Below the pieces are notes generated by a model. The model saw only the letters and a program-made list of their open reading frames with translations, searched no databases and was not told the DNA's origin. From contig NZ_JAIXHL010000004.1 in the NCBI RefSeq assembly GCF_030145815.1, positions 145,507-209,506 on the forward strand: 64,000 bases of DNA, in the 5' to 3' direction. Source of the stretch: Sphingomonas sp. Lineage in GTDB: Bacteria > Pseudomonadota > Alphaproteobacteria > Sphingomonadales > Sphingomonadaceae. The position numbers and the translations under genes were made by a program. Shown in pieces: positions 61,090 to 64,000 of the stretch; position 1 is the first letter of the stretch, and each line of letters opens with the position of its first letter.

Positions 61090-62385
61090 ATGTTCCGCGC
61101 CCTCGCCCCGCTCGCCCTGCTCCTCGCCGCCCCCGCCGCCGCGCAGTCCCCCGCCGAACAGAAGATGGCATCGACCATCGCCGCCGAAAACGACCGGCAC
61201 GTCGCGCTGCTCGAACGCCTCGTCAATCAGAACTCCGGCTCGCTCAACATCGATGGCGTGACCAAGGTCGGCGCAATGGTGCGCGCCGAGCTGGAGCCAT
61301 TGGGCTTCGCGGTCGAGTGGATCGACATGAAGGAAACCGGCCGCGCCGGGCATCTGGTCGCGACGCACAAGGGCAATGGCAAGGGCAAGCGCATCCTGCT
61401 GATCGCGCATCTCGACACCGTGTTCGAACCCGAAAGCCCCTTCCAGAAATTCGTCCGTGACGGCGACCGCGCGACCGGCCCCGGCATCGGCGACGACAAG
61501 GGCGGGATCGTCGTCATCATCGCCGCGATGCGCGCGATGCAGGCGGCGGGGACGCTCAAACATGCCGATATCAAGATCGTGCTGACCGGCGACGAAGAAC
61601 GTACCGGCGCCCCGCTCGCCATCGCCCGGCGCGACCTGATCGCTGCGGGCAAATGGGCCGATGTCGCGCTGGAATATGAAAATCTCGCGCGGGAGGATGG
61701 CAAGGACACCGGCACGGTCGCGCGCCGCAGCTCGACCAACTGGACGCTGCGAACCACCGGCAAGACCGGGCATAGCAGCGGCGTGTTCGGCGCCTCGCTC
61801 GGCTATGGCGCGGCGTATGAGCTGGCGCGCATCCTCGACGAATTCCGCCGCACTCTCCCCGAGCAGAATTTGACCTTCAACGTCGGCGTGATGGCCGCCG
61901 GCACCCCCGCGACGCTCGCCGACAACAACTATCAGGTCAGCGCGGGCGGCAAGACCAACATCGTCGCCGCGCAAGCCGTCGCCCGCGGCGACCTGCGCGC
62001 TCTGACCCCGGAGCAGGAGGCAAAGACCCGCGCGGCGATGCAGGCGATCGTGGCAAAGAACCTGCCCGGCACCACCGCCAGCCTCGACTTTCAGGAGGGC
62101 TATCCGCCGATGGCACCGACCGACGGCAACCGTGCGCTGCTGGCCAAGCTCAACGCGGTCAACCGCGACCTGAAGCTCCCCGAAATGGCCGAAATGGACC
62201 CCGCCCGCCGCGGTGCCGCCGACAGCGCCTTCGTCGCGGCGGACGTCGACACGCTCGCCGGGCTCGGCGTCGCAGGCGGCAACGCGCATGCCGAGGGCGA
62301 ATGGGTGGATCTCAAATCGATCCCGCTCCAGGCCCTGCGCAGCGCCGCCTTCATCACCCGATTGAGCCGCGAAAAGCGCAACTGA
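61090..62385 (+). CDS. M20-family exported metallopeptidase
   Basis: A 431-aa exported enzyme (signal LAPLALLLAAPAAAQ) of the M20 group: metal-binding LLIAHLDTVFE, GIGDDKGGIVV and LTGDEERTG, then the dimer/lid domain TNWTLRTTGKTGHSSGV. Probably a glutamate carboxypeptidase-like or aminoacylase-type peptidase in the periplasm. I chose ATG 61090; upstream ATGs would put non-signal residues first. An inverted repeat tttgga-N10-tccaaa (61014-61035) lies in the leader. Confidence 0.9.
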   Translation: MFRALAPLALLLAAPAAAQSPAEQKMASTIAAENDRHVALLERLVNQNSGSLNIDGVTKVGAMVRAELEPLGFAVEWIDMKETGRAGHLVATHKGNGKGKRILLIAHLDTVFEPESPFQKFVRDGDRATGPGIGDDKGGIVVIIAAMRAMQAAGTLKHADIKIVLTGDEERTGAPLAIARRDLIAAGKWADVALEYENLAREDGKDTGTVARRSSTNWTLRTTGKTGHSSGVFGASLGYGAAYELARILDEFRRTLPEQNLTFNVGVMAAGTPATLADNNYQVSAGGKTNIVAAQAVARGDLRALTPEQEAKTRAAMQAIVAKNLPGTTASLDFQEGYPPMAPTDGNRALLAKLNAVNRDLKLPEMAEMDPARRGAADSAFVAADVDTLAGLGVAGGNAHAEGEWVDLKSIPLQALRSAAFITRLSREKRN

Positions 62386-62420
62386 CGGAACGCTTTAGCG
62401 TCCCCGCGCGTCATGCGGGG

Positions 62421-63032
62421 ATGCTGAACGCCCTAGCCCTCAACTGCACGCTCAAGGCCGATGAGTCCGAGCGCTCCTCCACCGATGCGATGATCGCGCT
62501 CCTCACCGACGCCTTCGCCAAGCATGACGTTACCATCACCGAAATCGTCCGCGTCGCCGCGCTCGACATCAAGCCCGGCGTGTCTTCGGACGAGGGTGAT
62601 GGCGACGCCTGGCCCGCGCTGCGCAAAAAGATCCTCGCCGCCGATATCCTGATCTTCGGCGGCCCGATCTGGATGGGTCAGATTTCGAGCATCGCCAAAC
62701 GCGTGCTCGAGCGGATGGACGCCTTCATCTCCGAAACCGACGATCAAGGGCGCATGCCGAGCTATTCCAAGGTCGCGGTCGCCGCGATCGTCGGCAATGA
62801 AGACGGCGCGCATTTCAGCTCGGCCCAGCTGTTCCAGGCGCTGAACGATGTCGGCTACACCATCCCCGCCATCGCCGCCTGTTACTGGGTCGGCGAAGCG
62901 ATGGGCTCGACCGACTTTCAGGATCTCGACAAGACGCCGAAAAAGGTCACCGAGACCGCCGCGATGGTCGCTGGCAACGCCGCGCACCTCGCCGGGCTGC
63001 TCAAGGCCAAGCCCTATCCCGGCGAGGGCTGA
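62421..63032 (+). CDS. Flavodoxin-like NAD(P)H-dependent oxidoreductase
   Basis: A 203-aa flavodoxin-fold protein: LNALALNCTLKADESERSST at the FMN phosphate end, then ADILIFGGPIWMGQISSIAK, and KVAVAAIVGNEDGAHFSSAQ. This matches the flavodoxin-like NADPH-dependent FMN reductase group (iron-sulfur flavoprotein-like without Cys). The ATG is 36 bp after the M20 stop, so it may be co-transcribed. Confidence 0.85.
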   Translation: MLNALALNCTLKADESERSSTDAMIALLTDAFAKHDVTITEIVRVAALDIKPGVSSDEGDGDAWPALRKKILAADILIFGGPIWMGQISSIAKRVLERMDAFISETDDQGRMPSYSKVAVAAIVGNEDGAHFSSAQLFQALNDVGYTIPAIAACYWVGEAMGSTDFQDLDKTPKKVTETAAMVAGNAAHLAGLLKAKPYPGEG

Positions 63033-63035
63033 CGC

Positions 63036-63878
63036 TCACGGGATCAGCAATGTCGCGCCCATCGTCTCCCCGGCGGCGATGGCGCGATGCGCTTCGGCTG
63101 CGTCCGCCAGCGCATAACGCCGCCCGATCTCGACCTGCAGCACGCCGCGCGCGACCAGATCGAACACCCGCGCCACACCCGCCGCGCGCTCCTCCGGCGT
63201 CGCATAATAGTGATAGAGCGTCGGCCGCGTCACGAACAGCGAGCCATGCTGGCTTAGCGTCCCCAGATTGATGCCCGTCACCGGCCCACCGGCATTGCCG
63301 AAGCTGACGATCATCCCCCGCCGCGCGGCGGACTTGAGCGAAGCCTCCCAGGTCGAGCCACCGACCCCGTCGAGCACCACCGGCACGCCTTCACCCCCGG
63401 TGATGTCGCGCACCCGCGCGGCGATATCCTCATGCTTGTATTCGATCACATGATCCGCACCGATCGCCCGCGCGCGCTCGGCCTTGTCCGTCGACCCGAC
63501 CGTGCCGATCACCGTTGCGCCGATATGCTTCAGCCACTGGACGATCAGCTGCCCGGTCGCCCCGGCGGCGGCGTGGACCAGCACCGTCTGCCCCGGCTGC
63601 ACCCGCGCGCAGCGTTCGATCAGATACTCCGCCGTGCAGCCCTTCAACGTCACCGCCGCCGCCACGTCGAACCCGATGCCCTCGGGGATCGGCAACAGCG
63701 CATCCGCCGCGACGTTGCGCGCGCTGGCATAGGCGCCGAGCGCGGGGCCATAGGTCGTCACGCGATCGCCCACCGCGACGGCGGTGACGCCCTCCCCCAC
63801 TGCCTCGACCACCCCGGCCGCCTCGCTGCCCAGGCCGCTGGGCAGCGGCACCGGATACAGGCCTGAACGGTGATAGCA
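63036..63878 (-). pseudogene. Zinc-free quinone oxidoreductase (QorA-like), 5'-truncated by an IS
   Basis: About 281 codons of a medium-chain reductase (NADPH:quinone oxidoreductase): C-Y-H-R-S-G-L-Y-P-V-P-L-P-S-G-L-G at the break, then GVVEAVGEGVTAVAVGDRVT, the NADPH loop VHAAAGATGQLIVQW and LDGVGGSTWEASL. Homologues start about 50 residues before the C-Y-H-R-S-G-L-Y-P segment. Here homology stops at that Cys codon (63876-63878) and gives way to IS-like DNA, so the amino end is missing from the window and the gene is very probably inactive. Confidence 0.8.
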
Positions 63879-64000
63879 GCCCGTTGACGAAGTCGGGTCC
63901 GTCTGATTCAGAGAGAGTATTGAAGGACGAGATAGGCTGCAGCGATGGCGATGAGGCGTGATGGGGATGTTCAGCCGGATCTGATCGTGTCCTGGTCGGA
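63879..64000 (+). mobile_element. Insertion sequence, left end (partial)
   Basis: The boundary is inferred from the sudden loss of quinone-oxidoreductase homology near 63879. The first bases (about cccgttgacgaagtcggg) are probably the inverted-repeat end. A transposase frame starts at 63945. The right end is outside the window, so the target duplication cannot be seen. Likely IS1182/IS5-related. Confidence 0.6.
63945..64000 (+). CDS. Transposase, N-terminal fragment
   Basis: The frame from ATG 63945 reads M-A-M-R-R-D-G-D-V-Q-P-D-L-I-V-S-W-S before the window ends; a second in-frame ATG lies at 63951. This resembles the amino terminus of IS1182/IS5-type transposases, which usually continue into an E/D-M-P-R-S-P-G-H segment. 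AAGGACGAG lies upstream. It is too short for a firm family assignment. Confidence 0.5.
   Translation, partial: MAMRRDGDVQPDLIVSWS

Overview
The window is GC-rich chromosomal DNA of an alphaproteobacterium, most likely a sphingomonad. The evidence is the gene repertoire and order: an mraZ/rsmH cell-wall cluster edge, an NDUFA12-type complex I protein beside a DUF2155 protein and aat, a two-domain cold-shock protein, alphaproteobacterial LexA-type and sigma-54-type regulatory sites, and a lasso-peptide cluster with an HPr-kinase-like gene. Almost everything is chromosomal housekeeping DNA, with compact accessory islands between.

Region by region. 1-2.3 kb: start of the dcw cluster on the minus strand (rsmH fragment, mraZ), a small membrane protein and a cysteine synthase. 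2.4-3.1 kb: an orphan VapB-like antitoxin and a UDG-superfamily glycosylase. 3.2-8.1 kb: a RiPP island with a PhyH-type oxygenase, a 51-residue lasso precursor, and a convergent, translationally coupled operon for an HPr-kinase-like protein, PqqD-like B1, transglutaminase-like B2 and the lasso cyclase. 8.3-14.3 kb: LexA-controlled Y-family polymerase, a lipoprotein, ParA-like ATPase, aat, DUF2155, NDUFA12, DUF192, double CSD protein and recX. 14.4-18.7 kb: a fatty-acyl-AMP/CoA ligase and a PAS-GGDEF-EAL protein. 18.8-22.7 kb: a TIR-TM-TPR protein, an unknown 196-aa protein and a TRAFs-binding/SLOG-like protein, a candidate nucleotide-centred signalling or conflict module. 22.6-25.5 kb: a Crp/Fnr regulator, a long inverted repeat, a terminase-small-subunit-like HTH protein and a DUF433/PIN toxin-antitoxin pair.

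25.7-38 kb holds the usual secE-nusG-rplKAJL block, but broken up: nusG/secE lie on the minus strand. A four-gene overlapping operon (YqaA, NTF2-like, GNAT, nitrilase) and tRNA-Trp separate them from rplK-rplA on the plus strand. rplJ-rplL follow 6 kb later, after a DEAD-box helicase, a UPF0178 protein, a lipase, an SMR transporter and an L,D-transpeptidase. No rpoB follows rplL. 38-53.9 kb: two Pro-rich membrane paralogues, a paired M16 peptidase operon, CinA-like protein, map, a flavoprotein, secreted TPR paralogues and a DUF885 peptidase. 54-56 kb: glnB-glnA behind a sigma-54-type promoter. 56.7-60.1 kb: a TonB receptor coupled to a beta-propeller phytase behind a PHO-box-like repeat. 60-64 kb: HExxH protein, M20 peptidase, flavodoxin-like reductase, and a quinone oxidoreductase gene cut by an insertion sequence at the window end.

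Three copies of a palindromic 'tcctccccgg' repeat element (26.7, 36.6 and 47.3 kb) punctuate the ribosomal and map regions. The most distinctive systems are the lasso cluster, whose precursor has an unusual predicted core, and the TIR/SLOG three-gene module.
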